From RUG13091 sp963619935 (GTDB taxonomy: Bacteria > Bacillota_I > Bacilli_A > RFN20 > CAG-826), in assembly GCA_963619935.1 (NCBI GenBank), contig CAVEYA010000003.1:1-12437 (forward strand): a DNA stretch of 12,437 bases, read 5' to 3'. A program made the position numbers and the translations under genes. This document shows positions 1 through 6,898 of this stretch, one piece after another (position 1 is the first letter of the stretch; each line of letters opens with the position of its first letter). Below the pieces are notes generated by a model. It saw nothing but the letters and a program-made list of their open reading frames with translations. It made no database searches and had not been told where the DNA came from.

Positions 1-20
1 ATTTAATTTTAGGAGAAACT

Positions 21-956
21 ATGAAAATTAAGAAAATTTTACCTGTGTTATTGGCTCTTCCTTGCTTAACAGGTTGCAACACTAGCACAATGAAAGCACC
101 AAAATTTAAAGCATATTCTAATGAAGTGACTTATGACACATTCCTAGAAGCTTGGAATATTGCTTATAACAATTCTGTGGTAGAAAAAGAAGACTTGCTC
201 TCTTCAAACATTATTAAATTAAATAACTACGATTTATTGCAAACCAAAACATCTCTTAAAGCATCTGGTTTAACTTTTGCTAATAAATCTGAACTTTTCG
301 AGAGTTTAACCGAGAAAAATGACACTAACAATTTACTCTCCGATACGAAAACTGATATTAAGATGGTTTTAAAAGGAGATGAGTATACCACAGGATCGCA
401 TCACACTAGCGACGCAGTCGGAAAAGCAAACGGTCACACATTCCTACAAGTAGAAACTGTCAATGAACAAAAAATGATTGTGATGTTAAATGTAGACATC
501 AAAAGTTATAAAAAATTTGCTGTCATCAATGATGGAGAAACAGAGGCGAGTGTTTTTGATAGCGGAATTAGATCAGAAATTGATCAATATACATTCAATG
601 CTTTTAAAAACCATATCAATAACGAAAGTAACTATAAATACTTTTTAGATGAAGAAAATTCGTTATTTACTGTTGTTTATGAAAATGAAATTAAAAATGA
701 TATTGAAGGTCAAGACGATGTATTAACCACATCCAAAATAGCGCAAATCAAAATTAGTGAAAAAGAAATTACTTTCAAATTAAATAATACACAAATAGAA
801 ACAACAGAATATTTAGAAAGCACAACTAGTACTGAATATGCTGCAGGAGATGTAATTGAAACTCAAAAAATTGCATATGCAGATGTAAAAGTACAATTTA
901 CTAATGTTAATTTAAAAAAATTAGACATCAGTAAATATAATTTCATTAACGATTAA
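21..956 (+). CDS. Tandem lipoprotein A, unknown function
   Basis: A 311-residue secreted lipoprotein that I cannot assign to a named family. The N-terminus is a type II signal peptide: basic K2-K5, hydrophobic core about residues 6-16, and lipobox L16-T-G-C19, so Cys19 should be lipidated and the protein held on the outer face of the membrane. An AGGAG site at 11-15 precedes the ATG. The mature part is hydrophilic, rich in Asn, Lys, Glu and Thr, with no further membrane segment and no catalytic motif I recognise. It is a paralog of the next gene. Shared blocks are P-K-F near residue 27, I-R-S (183-185), N-Y-K-Y-F (204-208), I-A-Q-I-K-I-S-E-K-E-I-T-F-K (240-253), AAGD (274-277) and an L-D-I-x-x-Y C-terminus. 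The two genes are 18 bases apart and probably co-transcribed. The promoter must lie outside the window. Confidence 0.85.
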   Translation: MKIKKILPVLLALPCLTGCNTSTMKAPKFKAYSNEVTYDTFLEAWNIAYNNSVVEKEDLLSSNIIKLNNYDLLQTKTSLKASGLTFANKSELFESLTEKNDTNNLLSDTKTDIKMVLKGDEYTTGSHHTSDAVGKANGHTFLQVETVNEQKMIVMLNVDIKSYKKFAVINDGETEASVFDSGIRSEIDQYTFNAFKNHINNESNYKYFLDEENSLFTVVYENEIKNDIEGQDDVLTTSKIAQIKISEKEITFKLNNTQIETTEYLESTTSTEYAAGDVIETQKIAYADVKVQFTNVNLKKLDISKYNFIND

Positions 957-974
957 TCAAAGAGGTAAAAAAAT

Positions 975-1934
975 ATGAAAACAAATAAATTATTTATTTC
1001 TTTAATAACAGTCTGTTTATTAACTGGATGTAATACATCTTCTACAATTAAAGAGATTAAAACTCCTAAATTTGCATCATACAAAAATGAAGTAGCAGAT
1101 GTAACTGTTTTCCAAGAACAATTTACAGCAGCCTATAGCGGCCATAAGCTTTTTAATCCTGATATGGCGTTAGGTTCTCTTATTTTTAACGCTTTTGAAG
1201 GTGAAGGCACTGTTGAAGTGACTAAATTATCTTCCACCGGTGACAAATATAAAAGTATAGAAAATGTATTTGCTGAAATGAGTATGGAATATGATAGTCA
1301 AAATAATGTAATTCAGCAAAAGCAAACTCAAACAACAGCGATGGGTGGCGATTATTTTGACTTCGAAGATGGTGTAGGGAATACAGTGTATGAAAGCAAA
1401 GATTACGCTGATATGATAATCCAAATAGGCACTGTCAAAGAGGAAAAAAGTATTGTAGCAGTTGATAACATTACAAAAGCTTACATGCAAATGACAGCCT
1501 TAACAGAAGGTGTAGATGAAACCAAATATATGGAATCTTACATAAGAAGTCAAATTCCAAGCCATCTTGTTACTCCATTATATAGTTACATTTCAAGTTA
1601 CCAAGAAACCGAAAAAAATAATTATAAATGGTATATTGATGGAAATGTTTTTACCTCAACTTATTACACAACATCGACTGACACAACAAACACTTACTAC
1701 GATGTAACTGAAGAAGAAACAAAAACTATCCAAATTAAAATTACGGAAGATGAGATTTCATTTAAATCAAATTTCACATCTGTTACGAAAAAACTTTACA
1801 AAGTAAGCGTTTCCGATAAAGCAGCAGGTGATGAAGTTACAAAGACAGTGTCTGAAGTTTGCGATAACTCTTTAAAATTTAAAAATACAACTATAAAGCC
1901 AATTGATTTGAAAAATTATAAATTATTAGGCTAA
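975..1934 (+). CDS. Tandem lipoprotein B, paralog of A
   Basis: A 319-residue lipoprotein whose signal peptide has lipobox L16-T-G-C19, at the same position as in its upstream paralog. An AGAGGT ribosome binding site (960-965) lies 18 bases or less past the previous stop. It shares with A the N-terminal P-K-F-x-x-Y-x-N-E-V stretch (31-40), I-R-S (190-192), N-Y-K-W-Y (216-220), T-I-Q-I-K-I-T-E-D-E-I-S-F-K (251-264), AAGD (283-286) and a D-L-K-N-Y end, while the middle (about 60-180) has diverged strongly. This points to an old tandem duplication in which the N-terminal linker and C-terminal half are conserved. No enzyme motif is visible. A surface role such as binding, adhesion or envelope maintenance is only a guess. 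A terminator follows at 1964. Confidence 0.85.
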   Translation: MKTNKLFISLITVCLLTGCNTSSTIKEIKTPKFASYKNEVADVTVFQEQFTAAYSGHKLFNPDMALGSLIFNAFEGEGTVEVTKLSSTGDKYKSIENVFAEMSMEYDSQNNVIQQKQTQTTAMGGDYFDFEDGVGNTVYESKDYADMIIQIGTVKEEKSIVAVDNITKAYMQMTALTEGVDETKYMESYIRSQIPSHLVTPLYSYISSYQETEKNNYKWYIDGNVFTSTYYTTSTDTTNTYYDVTEEETKTIQIKITEDEISFKSNFTSVTKKLYKVSVSDKAAGDEVTKTVSEVCDNSLKFKNTTIKPIDLKNYKLLG

Positions 1935-1963
1935 ATAATAAGGCATTTGATTTAGTTTTATTT

Positions 1964-2003
1964 AAAGCGTCTCCAATTTAAAAGGAGTCGCTTTTTCTTT
2001 TTT
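1964..2003 (+). terminator. Terminator of lipoprotein operon
   Basis: The inverted repeat AAAGCG-T-CTCC (1964-1974) pairs with GGAG-T-CGCTTT (1984-1994) with one T-T mismatch and a 9-base loop. A T-rich tract to about 2003 follows. It sits 29 bases after the stop of lipoprotein B. Confidence 0.85.
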
Positions 2004-2067
2004 GAACAAAAATCAATTGCTGGCAATTATGAAATTAACACGATATAGTCATTTCAATAATTATTGC

Positions 2068-2095
2068 TTGTTTTTTATACTGTTTTTGTTAGAAT
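2068..2095 (+). promoter_or_regulatory. Promoter of tRNA-Leu(GAG)
   Basis: A -35-like TTGTTT (2068-2073), a 16-base spacer and the -10 TAGAAT (2090-2095), which carries an extended TG-T just before it (2087-2089). Transcription would begin near 2102, about 13 bases before the tRNA. The rest of the gap from 2004 to 2067 holds only a short AATTGC-TG-GCAATT palindrome (2015-2028) and no gene. Confidence 0.6.
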
Positions 2096-2114
2096 AAACA
2101 AGCACATTAAAAAT

Positions 2115-2199
2115 GCGCGAATGGCGGAATTGGTAGACGCGTACGTTTGAGGGGCGTATTGGGTAACCAGTGTGAGTTCGATTCTCATTTCGCGCACCA
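2115..2199 (+). tRNA. tRNA-Leu(GAG)
   Basis: A class II tRNA. Acceptor stem GCGCGAA (2115-2121) pairs with TTCGCGC, followed by discriminator A and an encoded CCA. The anticodon stem is TACGT/GCGTA around loop TTGAGGG, giving anticodon GAG (CTC and CTT codons). A long variable arm TTGGGTAACCAGT fits Leu. The T-arm is GTGAG-TTCGATT-CTCAT with one G-T pair. It is a single-gene transcription unit with its own promoter and terminator. Confidence 0.95.
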
Positions 2200-2210
2200 A
2201 AGTGCATATA

Positions 2211-2235
2211 AAAGTCCATTGATTGGACTTTTTTT
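2211..2235 (+). terminator. Terminator of tRNA-Leu(GAG)
   Basis: AAAGTCCA (2211-2218) pairs perfectly with TGGACTTT (2224-2231) around a 5-base loop and runs into a T-tract. It begins 12 bases after the tRNA 3' end. Confidence 0.9.
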
Positions 2236-2264
2236 ATTAAAATACTTGCAATATAAGTCCATTA

Positions 2265-2284
2265 TATACTTAAATTATTAAGTA
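2265..2284 (+). promoter_or_regulatory. Possible -10/operator of membrane protein gene
   Basis: TATACT (2265-2270) is a fair -10 but has no convincing -35 at 16-18 bases. A perfect 7-base inverted repeat TACTTAA-ATTA-TTAAGTA (2267-2284) overlaps it and the expected start site, which suggests a repressor or activator site for the gene at 2313. Such palindromes also arise by chance in AT-rich DNA. Confidence 0.3.
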
Positions 2285-2312
2285 ACAACTCAGTAAAGAA
2301 AGAGGTAGTAAA

Positions 2313-2786
2313 ATGAAAAAATACTTAAAAATTATTTCAGCCTTATTAGCCGTTGTTGGCTGTTTATTAATGTTTGGCACACAAGTCGTGGTCAAATGGG
2401 GTGTCGGTGCTAACGAAGTAATTGGCGTTAAAGCATTAGTCAATGGCACTTACCCAAATTTAAAAACAACATTCTCTGGAGCTTATTCTGGTTTAGCCGG
2501 TTATATCTTATTAGCATGTGCAGCATTACTCTTATTATTAATCGCTTTCACTTCTATTAAAGAACACGATATCTTAAGCGTTGTCTTAACTGGTATCGCC
2601 GTGATTGCCTTAATTGTTGGTATTATCTTAATCTTCACAATTAGAAAGAGCTTCGTTGACGCAAACGGATTATTAAGCAAACAAGTTTATGTCGGTTGGG
2701 GCGCAATTGCCGCAGGTTCATGTGGTAGCTTAGCTATCTTAAGCGGCCTTCTCAGCATGATCTTTGACTTAAACGGCAATAACTAA
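2313..2786 (+). CDS. Small four-helix membrane protein, unknown function
   Basis: A 157-residue integral membrane protein that I do not recognise. Hydrophobic segments lie at about 7-28, 60-80, 87-110 and 127-151, giving four helices with short loops. The longest loop (about 29-59) is polar and carries an N-G-T sequon-like stretch (44-46), and it is predicted to face outside if the basic N-terminus (K2, K3, K6) stays inside. The loop between helices 2 and 3 (S81-H85) is charged and very short. The first helix contains Cys17 but no lipobox. An AGAGGT site about 8 bases before the ATG supports the start. The gene stands alone between a tRNA terminator and a strong bidirectional terminator, so it is probably monocistronic. 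It may be a small sensor or structural protein, but nothing in the sequence says which. Confidence 0.8.
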   Translation: MKKYLKIISALLAVVGCLLMFGTQVVVKWGVGANEVIGVKALVNGTYPNLKTTFSGAYSGLAGYILLACAALLLLLIAFTSIKEHDILSVVLTGIAVIALIVGIILIFTIRKSFVDANGLLSKQVYVGWGAIAAGSCGSLAILSGLLSMIFDLNGNN

Positions 2787-2808
2787 TTAATTTATTATTT
2801 AACAAAAT

Positions 2809-2840
2809 AACCCCGTCCAAATGAACGGGGTTTTAATTTG
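2809..2840. terminator. Bidirectional terminator between convergent genes
   Basis: AACCCCGT (2809-2816) pairs with ACGGGGTT (2825-2832), an 8-base GC-rich stem with an 8-base loop. T-rich tracts lie on both sides (TTTTAATTT on the plus strand, ATTTTG on the minus strand). It sits between the converging 2313 and 2855 genes and can serve both, more strongly the plus-strand one. Confidence 0.85.
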
Positions 2841-2854
2841 CTTATTAATTAATA

Positions 2855-4561
2855 CTAGAATTTACTAGTGTCAAATTCTTTTAAGACTTTCACTAATGGC
2901 TTAACGACTTTTGCTACATTGCCATCAATAAATGGATTGCGTAAATGATTCTTTTCTAATAAAGAGACGAATGGAAGTTGACCGCCAAACTTACAAAGCT
3001 TAACATATTTCTTCCACGCCTTATCTTTATTCTTGCGCATTTCCACTAAGAATTGGAACGCACATACTTGAGCAAGTGTGTAATCTATATAATAGAATGG
3101 AGTGCCGAAGATATGTGACTGTCTAATCCAGAAGGCACCATGAGCGTATGTTGGTTGATCATCATATTTCTTATGTGGAGTGTATTTAGCTTCTAATGAT
3201 TTCCAATATGCACATCTTTCTTCATGAGTAGCGTTAGGGTTTTCATATACCCAGTGTTGGAATTCATCAACAGTAATACCGTATGGTAAGAATTCAATCG
3301 CATCCGCTAAATGGAGGTATTTATATTTCTCTGCATCTTTGCCAAAGAATTTATCCATATATGGCCAAGCAAAGAATTCCATACTCATTGAATGAATTTC
3401 ACAAGCTTCCAAAGTTGGAGATTGATATTCAGGTACTTTAATATTACTAGATAAATATGCTTGTAAAGCATGTCCACCTTCATGAGTTAAGACATTAACA
3501 TCTCCGTCTGTTCCATTAAAATTAGAGAAAATGAATGGAGCTTTATAAAGTGGGAAATAGGTGCAATAACCACCGGTGGTTTTGCCTTTTCTGGCTTCTA
3601 AATCCATTAGGTTGTTGCGGAGCATGAATTCAAAGAATTCTTTACTTTCTTTACCTAAATCACTATACATTTCATGAGCAACATTAACTAAATAGTCTTT
3701 ATCACCTGCAGGCATTGGGTTACCAGATTTAAATTTTAAATTGTAATCATATGATTGTGGATTCTTAATGCCTAAATTTTTGATTTGTTCTTTATAAAGT
3801 TTTTGACAAACTGGAACAACCGCTTTCGCAATTTGTTCGCGATATCCTTTGACCATTTCAGCATTATAATCTAAACGACCTAAACGAATATAGCCAAGTT
3901 CAATAAAGTTCTTATAACCTAGTTTTTTCGCCATAGAATCACGTAAATGGACTAATTTATCATAGATTTCTGCAAATTTTGCTTCATGTTCGCCCATCCA
4001 TTTATCCATTGCTTTTGCGGCTTCTTTACGAGTTTCACGATCCACATCTTGGGTAAATTTGCCTAATTGAGAAAGATTGTATGTTTCTCCATGAAATTCC
4101 ACTTCTGCGCTTCCAAGTAATGCATCATATTCACTAACTAATTTATTTTCTTCAATTAATTCAGGAATAATTTTTTCATCAAATCCCTTTAAAGAAGCAT
4201 CATACATTTGAAGTAAATATTTTCCATATTTCTTTTCTAAATCCGCTCTATAAGGGGCGTTAACTAGGATTTTTTCAAATTTATTAGAATAGTTAGAAAT
4301 AATTGGCGATAATTCATCAAATTTATCTTGGGCCTTCTTATAAGTTGGATTTTGTGTATCACAAGAATAACGGACATAAGTGACCGCACTTGTAGTGCCC
4401 ACTACGGTCATATATTTATTCCAGTGTTTAATTGCTTTAACTGCTTCATCGATATTTTTAGCAGTTTCTAATTCTTTAACTAAACTTTCTAATTTAGCTA
4501 CTAAACGTTTTTCACTTGGTACATTTAGTGGATATTCTTCAAATTTTAATTCTTTTACCAT
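2855..4561 (-). CDS. M3 family oligoendopeptidase (zinc metallopeptidase)
   Basis: A 568-residue cytoplasmic zinc peptidase of family M3 (thimet/PepF-like), expected to cut short peptides. The zinc site is visible as H360-E-G-G-H364, with E388 (in C-E-I-H-S) 28 residues on as the third ligand, and E361 the catalytic base. Supporting M3 features are G-G-Y-C-T-Y (330-335), which precedes the active site as usual, and Y-A-H-G-A-F-W and F-Y-Y-I-D-Y-T-L-A (489-497) near the C-terminus, where substrate-binding Tyr and His residues lie. No signal peptide or membrane segment is present. The length fits the roughly 550-570-residue M3 subgroup better than classic PepF at about 600. The ATG lies 9 bases after the gpmI stop, and the AGGAGAT ribosome binding site overlaps that TAG stop, so the two genes form one operon and may be translationally coupled. 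Exact specificity is not readable. Confidence 0.93.
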   Translation of the reverse strand: MVKELKFEEYPLNVPSEKRLVAKLESLVKELETAKNIDEAVKAIKHWNKYMTVVGTTSAVTYVRYSCDTQNPTYKKAQDKFDELSPIISNYSNKFEKILVNAPYRADLEKKYGKYLLQMYDASLKGFDEKIIPELIEENKLVSEYDALLGSAEVEFHGETYNLSQLGKFTQDVDRETRKEAAKAMDKWMGEHEAKFAEIYDKLVHLRDSMAKKLGYKNFIELGYIRLGRLDYNAEMVKGYREQIAKAVVPVCQKLYKEQIKNLGIKNPQSYDYNLKFKSGNPMPAGDKDYLVNVAHEMYSDLGKESKEFFEFMLRNNLMDLEARKGKTTGGYCTYFPLYKAPFIFSNFNGTDGDVNVLTHEGGHALQAYLSSNIKVPEYQSPTLEACEIHSMSMEFFAWPYMDKFFGKDAEKYKYLHLADAIEFLPYGITVDEFQHWVYENPNATHEERCAYWKSLEAKYTPHKKYDDQPTYAHGAFWIRQSHIFGTPFYYIDYTLAQVCAFQFLVEMRKNKDKAWKKYVKLCKFGGQLPFVSLLEKNHLRNPFIDGNVAKVVKPLVKVLKEFDTSKF

Positions 4562-4570
4562 GTTTATCTC

Positions 4571-6178
4571 CTATTCATGAACAATTAAGGAATCTTCATC
4601 CATTTCCGCTGGTTTTTGATCACCTAATAATTCAATAATTGTTGGGGCAATGTTTGCTAATTTGCCACCTTCTGGCATTAACTTAATATCAGTTCTGTTA
4701 ATACAGAATGGTACTAAATTTGTGGTGTGTGCAGTCATTGGACGACCATTATCATCGATAATTTCTTCGACGTTTCCATGGTCAGCAGTCACTAATAGAG
4801 TGCCACCATTTTTATCACACCAATCGATAATTTTACCGACACATTCATCAACCGTTTCAACAGCCTTAACACAAGCTTTATCGACTGCGGTGTGGCCAAC
4901 CATATCACAGTTAGCAAAATTTAAAATAACAACATCTAAATATTTCTTATCTAATTCCTTAATTAAAGCATCAAGGATTAAGTAAGCAGACATTTCTGGT
5001 TTTAAATCATAAGTAGCCACCTTTGGTGAATTAATCAAAACACGTGTACATCCTTTTAATTCTGGACGTTCCACACCATCAAAGTTCATTGTGCCGTCAA
5101 AGAAGAAAGTGACATGTGCGTATTTTTCGGTTTCCGCAATTCTTAATTGCTTATAACCATGGTCTGCTAACCAAGTGCCTAAAATATTTGTTAATTTTGG
5201 AATAGCGAAGGCAATAACACCTTTAACACTATCAGCGTACTTCATTGTGCACACGTAATAGATATTCTTTAAAGCATGAGCAGGTTTATATGGTTTCCAC
5301 ATTGGAGTGCCATCTTCTTTAATAGCAGGATGTTCATAAAAATCTGGATTAGTTATTAATGTTGAGATTTGAATCGCTCTATCAGGACGATAGTTCATAA
5401 AGATAATCGCATCATTATCTTGAATACGACCATCACAATTTGCGTTATAGTGAGGAATAATAAATTCATCACTAGCTTCCTTACCAACAGTTGGTAAATA
5501 AGCATATTGATCTTTAAAGAATTGACGGTAATCAGTAAAACTTGGTCCATCATGATCCACCATACAACGATAGGCTAAATCAACACGGTCCATGTTTTTG
5601 TCTCTATCCATGACCCAATATCTACCACCGATATCGGCAATATGGCCAAAATGTAATTCATCCATCTTTGCTTGAATCATATCAACATATTTAATACCAG
5701 CTTGTGGGTCAACGTCTCTACCATCCATAAAGCAGTGCATAAAGACATCATCAAGGCCTTCATCATGGGCCATTTGAATCATTGCTAAAATGTGATTAAT
5801 GTGAGAGTGAACACCACCATCACTAGTTAAACCAAAGATATGTAATTTACTATGGTGTTCTTTTGCGTACTTAATCGCATTTAGATAACATTCATTCTTA
5901 AAGAATGTGCCATCTTTAACAGCTTTATTAATTAATGATAAAGATTGATAAACGATACGTCCTGCACCCATATTGCAGTGGCCAACTTCAGAGTTACCCA
6001 TTTGGCCATCTGGTAATCCGACATATTCACCAGAAGCATTAATTTCGGTATAGGCATACTTTTTGAAAAAAGCATCAAGATGTGGTTTTTTGGCTTCTTT
6101 AACTGCGTTACCAACAGTGTTATTGCGAATGCCATATCCATCCATGATGCAGAGAATAATTGGTTTTGTTGCTTTCAT
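4571..6178 (-). CDS. gpmI: 2,3-bisphosphoglycerate-independent phosphoglycerate mutase
   Basis: Interconverts 3- and 2-phosphoglycerate in glycolysis through a phosphoserine intermediate in the cytoplasm. It belongs to the alkaline phosphatase superfamily and uses two Mn ions. The 535 residues carry the full site: metal ligand D13 (M-D-G-Y-G), nucleophile S63 (G-N-S-E-V-G-H), H124 (G-G-V-H-S-H), substrate residues D152-G-R-D, G-R-Y-W-V-M-D-R-D (185-193) and R264-P-D-R, then D425 and H429 (C-D-M-V-G-H), D466-H467 (A-D-H-G-N) and H484. It is about 25 residues longer than the usual 510. The longest frame opens at a TTG at 6193, but that TTG abuts the Shine-Dalgarno sequence itself (GGAGGG, 6191-6186), so the start is the ATG at 6178, seven bases further. 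It is the first gene of the operon with the M3 peptidase. Confidence 0.97.
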   Translation of the reverse strand: MKATKPIILCIMDGYGIRNNTVGNAVKEAKKPHLDAFFKKYAYTEINASGEYVGLPDGQMGNSEVGHCNMGAGRIVYQSLSLINKAVKDGTFFKNECYLNAIKYAKEHHSKLHIFGLTSDGGVHSHINHILAMIQMAHDEGLDDVFMHCFMDGRDVDPQAGIKYVDMIQAKMDELHFGHIADIGGRYWVMDRDKNMDRVDLAYRCMVDHDGPSFTDYRQFFKDQYAYLPTVGKEASDEFIIPHYNANCDGRIQDNDAIIFMNYRPDRAIQISTLITNPDFYEHPAIKEDGTPMWKPYKPAHALKNIYYVCTMKYADSVKGVIAFAIPKLTNILGTWLADHGYKQLRIAETEKYAHVTFFFDGTMNFDGVERPELKGCTRVLINSPKVATYDLKPEMSAYLILDALIKELDKKYLDVVILNFANCDMVGHTAVDKACVKAVETVDECVGKIIDWCDKNGGTLLVTADHGNVEEIIDDNGRPMTAHTTNLVPFCINRTDIKLMPEGGKLANIAPTIIELLGDQKPAEMDEDSLIVHE

Positions 6179-6185
6179 TTTAAAA

Positions 6186-6191
6186 CCCTCC
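6186..6191 (-). promoter_or_regulatory. Ribosome binding site fixing the gpmI start
   Basis: GGAGGG on the minus strand lies 7 bases before the ATG at 6178. It falls inside the five extra codons of the longer frame, which rules out the TTG at 6193. Confidence 0.85.
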
Positions 6192-6202
6192 AAAACAACA
6201 TT

Positions 6203-6231
6203 ATTGTATAAAAATAAAAATCATCTCACAA
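6203..6231 (-). promoter_or_regulatory. gpmI promoter inside upstream terminator
   Basis: On the minus strand, -35 TTGTGA (6231-6226), a 17-base spacer and -10 TACAAT (6208-6203). Transcription would start near 6196, giving an 18-base leader with the ribosome binding site. The -35 and part of the spacer lie in the stem and loop of the terminator of the preceding gene. Confidence 0.6.
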
Positions 6232-6254
6232 GCATAATGCTCACGAGATGATTT
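6218..6254 (-). terminator. Terminator of LemA-like gene, overlapping its stop codon
   Basis: A perfect 10-base inverted repeat, AAATCATCTC (6218-6227) with GAGATGATTT (6245-6254). The 17-base loop contains AGCA-TAA-TGCT and can extend the hairpin. On the minus strand a T-rich tract follows (to about 6207). The TGA stop of the LemA-like gene (6243-6241) lies in the loop side of the hairpin. Confidence 0.75.
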
Positions 6255-6771
6255 CTTTTTTCTTAAATTTTAATAATTTAAATATGAATTTGCAGGGGAA
6301 GAAACTAATCCAATAGTTATACCCTAATATATCCGCGTTATACATCGCCACATTGCTACGATATATCACATCAGCTTCTAAAACATTATTTTTAGCAAAG
6401 AGGAAATCTTTTTCTTGATTTAATTCTTCATGTTGATTAGCAATAAACATAATTTCATCTTTTAAGTAGGATAATGTTCCTCTTGCAGCTTCACATTCCT
6501 TAGAATCAACATCATTGAAGATATTAATATTAATGTCATTTAAGTTGCAAACAAGTTTGTTATCAATTTCTACCCCATATTGATTCATAATATTAAATAC
6601 TTTTTTAAGATTTTCATATTTTGTGTTTAATATCACTGTCATTGCGTGGCGGTGTTTCTTTAAGATGGTTAAAAAAGAACTAACAAAAATCACATCGAGT
6701 ATGAGGAGTAGAATCCACACTACTACGATACCGATTAAGACATAAATTGTAATTAGTAATCCCTTTTGCAT
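6241..6771 (-). CDS. Divergent LemA-like membrane protein
   Basis: A 176-residue protein with one N-terminal membrane helix (about residues 5-34) followed by a mostly helical soluble domain. This layout and length (LemA is about 185) match the LemA family. The C-terminus is the best support: V-I-Y-R-S-N-V-A-M-Y-N (135-145), then F-F-P-C-K-F-I-F-K-L-L-K-F-K-K (157-171), which parallels the LemA pattern of R-x-Y-N-x-x-V-x-x-Y-N followed by F-P and a G-F-K-like end. The middle is poorly conserved, so the call is tentative. The role of LemA proteins is not settled. The reading frame extends to a TTG at 6819, but that triplet is the -35 box. The ATG at 6771 has AAAGGA (6783-6778) six bases upstream and is the likely start. 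It is transcribed separately from gpmI. Confidence 0.6.
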   Translation of the reverse strand: MQKGLLITIYVLIGIVVVWILLLILDVIFVSSFLTILKKHRHAMTVILNTKYENLKKVFNIMNQYGVEIDNKLVCNLNDININIFNDVDSKECEAARGTLSYLKDEIMFIANQHEELNQEKDFLFAKNNVLEADVIYRSNVAMYNADILGYNYWISFFPCKFIFKLLKFKKKEIIS

Positions 6772-6789
6772 AATTTTTCCTTTCCCTAT

Positions 6790-6819
6790 ATTATCACAAT
6801 CAAATAAAATGCTAAACAA
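6790..6819 (-). promoter_or_regulatory. Promoter of LemA-like gene
   Basis: On the minus strand, -35 TTGTTT (6819-6814), an 18-base spacer and -10 GATAAT (6795-6790), with an extended TG-T in front. The leader to the ATG at 6771 is short and holds the AAAGGA ribosome binding site. Confidence 0.5.
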
Positions 6820-6841
6820 ATAATATTAGTTTAGGGCTAAA
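6812..6841. promoter_or_regulatory. Possible operator in divergent promoter region
   Basis: Three related half sites occur here: CTAAAC (6812-6817), GTTTAG (6829-6834) and CTAAA (6837-6841). The first and second form an inverted repeat across 11 bases, and the second and third form the palindrome TTTAG-GG-CTAAA. The first overlaps the -35 of the leftward promoter, and the whole lies just upstream of the rightward one. A shared regulator site is an inference. Confidence 0.3.
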
Positions 6842-6850
6842 ATGGGTTAG

Positions 6851-6879
6851 TTGCCAATAATATCGAATTATGATATTAT
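6851..6879 (+). promoter_or_regulatory. Promoter of HAD phosphatase gene
   Basis: -35 TTGCCA (6851-6856), a 17-base spacer and -10 TATTAT (6874-6879), a near-consensus vegetative promoter. Transcription would start near 6886, immediately before the GAGGT ribosome binding site (6887-6891). The TTG that opens the longest frame here is this -35 box. Confidence 0.7.
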
Positions 6880-6898
6880 TAACCATGAGGTAAAAATT

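Noticed and set aside
1227..1490. An 87-codon minus-strand frame within lipoprotein B
   Set aside because: It is antisense to a gene with a signal peptide, ribosome binding site and a paralog. No independent support.
2015..2028. AATTGC-TG-GCAATT palindrome between the lipoprotein terminator and the tRNA-Leu promoter
   Set aside because: It is only 6 bases per arm, about 40 bases from the promoter, and chance occurrence is likely in AT-rich DNA.
2212..2263. AAGTCCATT occurring twice (2212 and 2255)
   Set aside because: The first copy is part of the terminator stem. Two nine-base copies without further repeats do not make a convincing element.
4380..4985. Open frames on the plus strand over the M3 peptidase and gpmI (4380-4580 and 4650-4985)
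   Set aside because: Both are antisense to genes with full catalytic motifs and have low-complexity compositions typical of shadow frames.
5932..6251. Two frames (minus 5932-6141, plus 6063-6251) over the gpmI start
   Set aside because: They overlap conserved gpmI codons (metal and serine motifs), and the plus one runs into a terminator.
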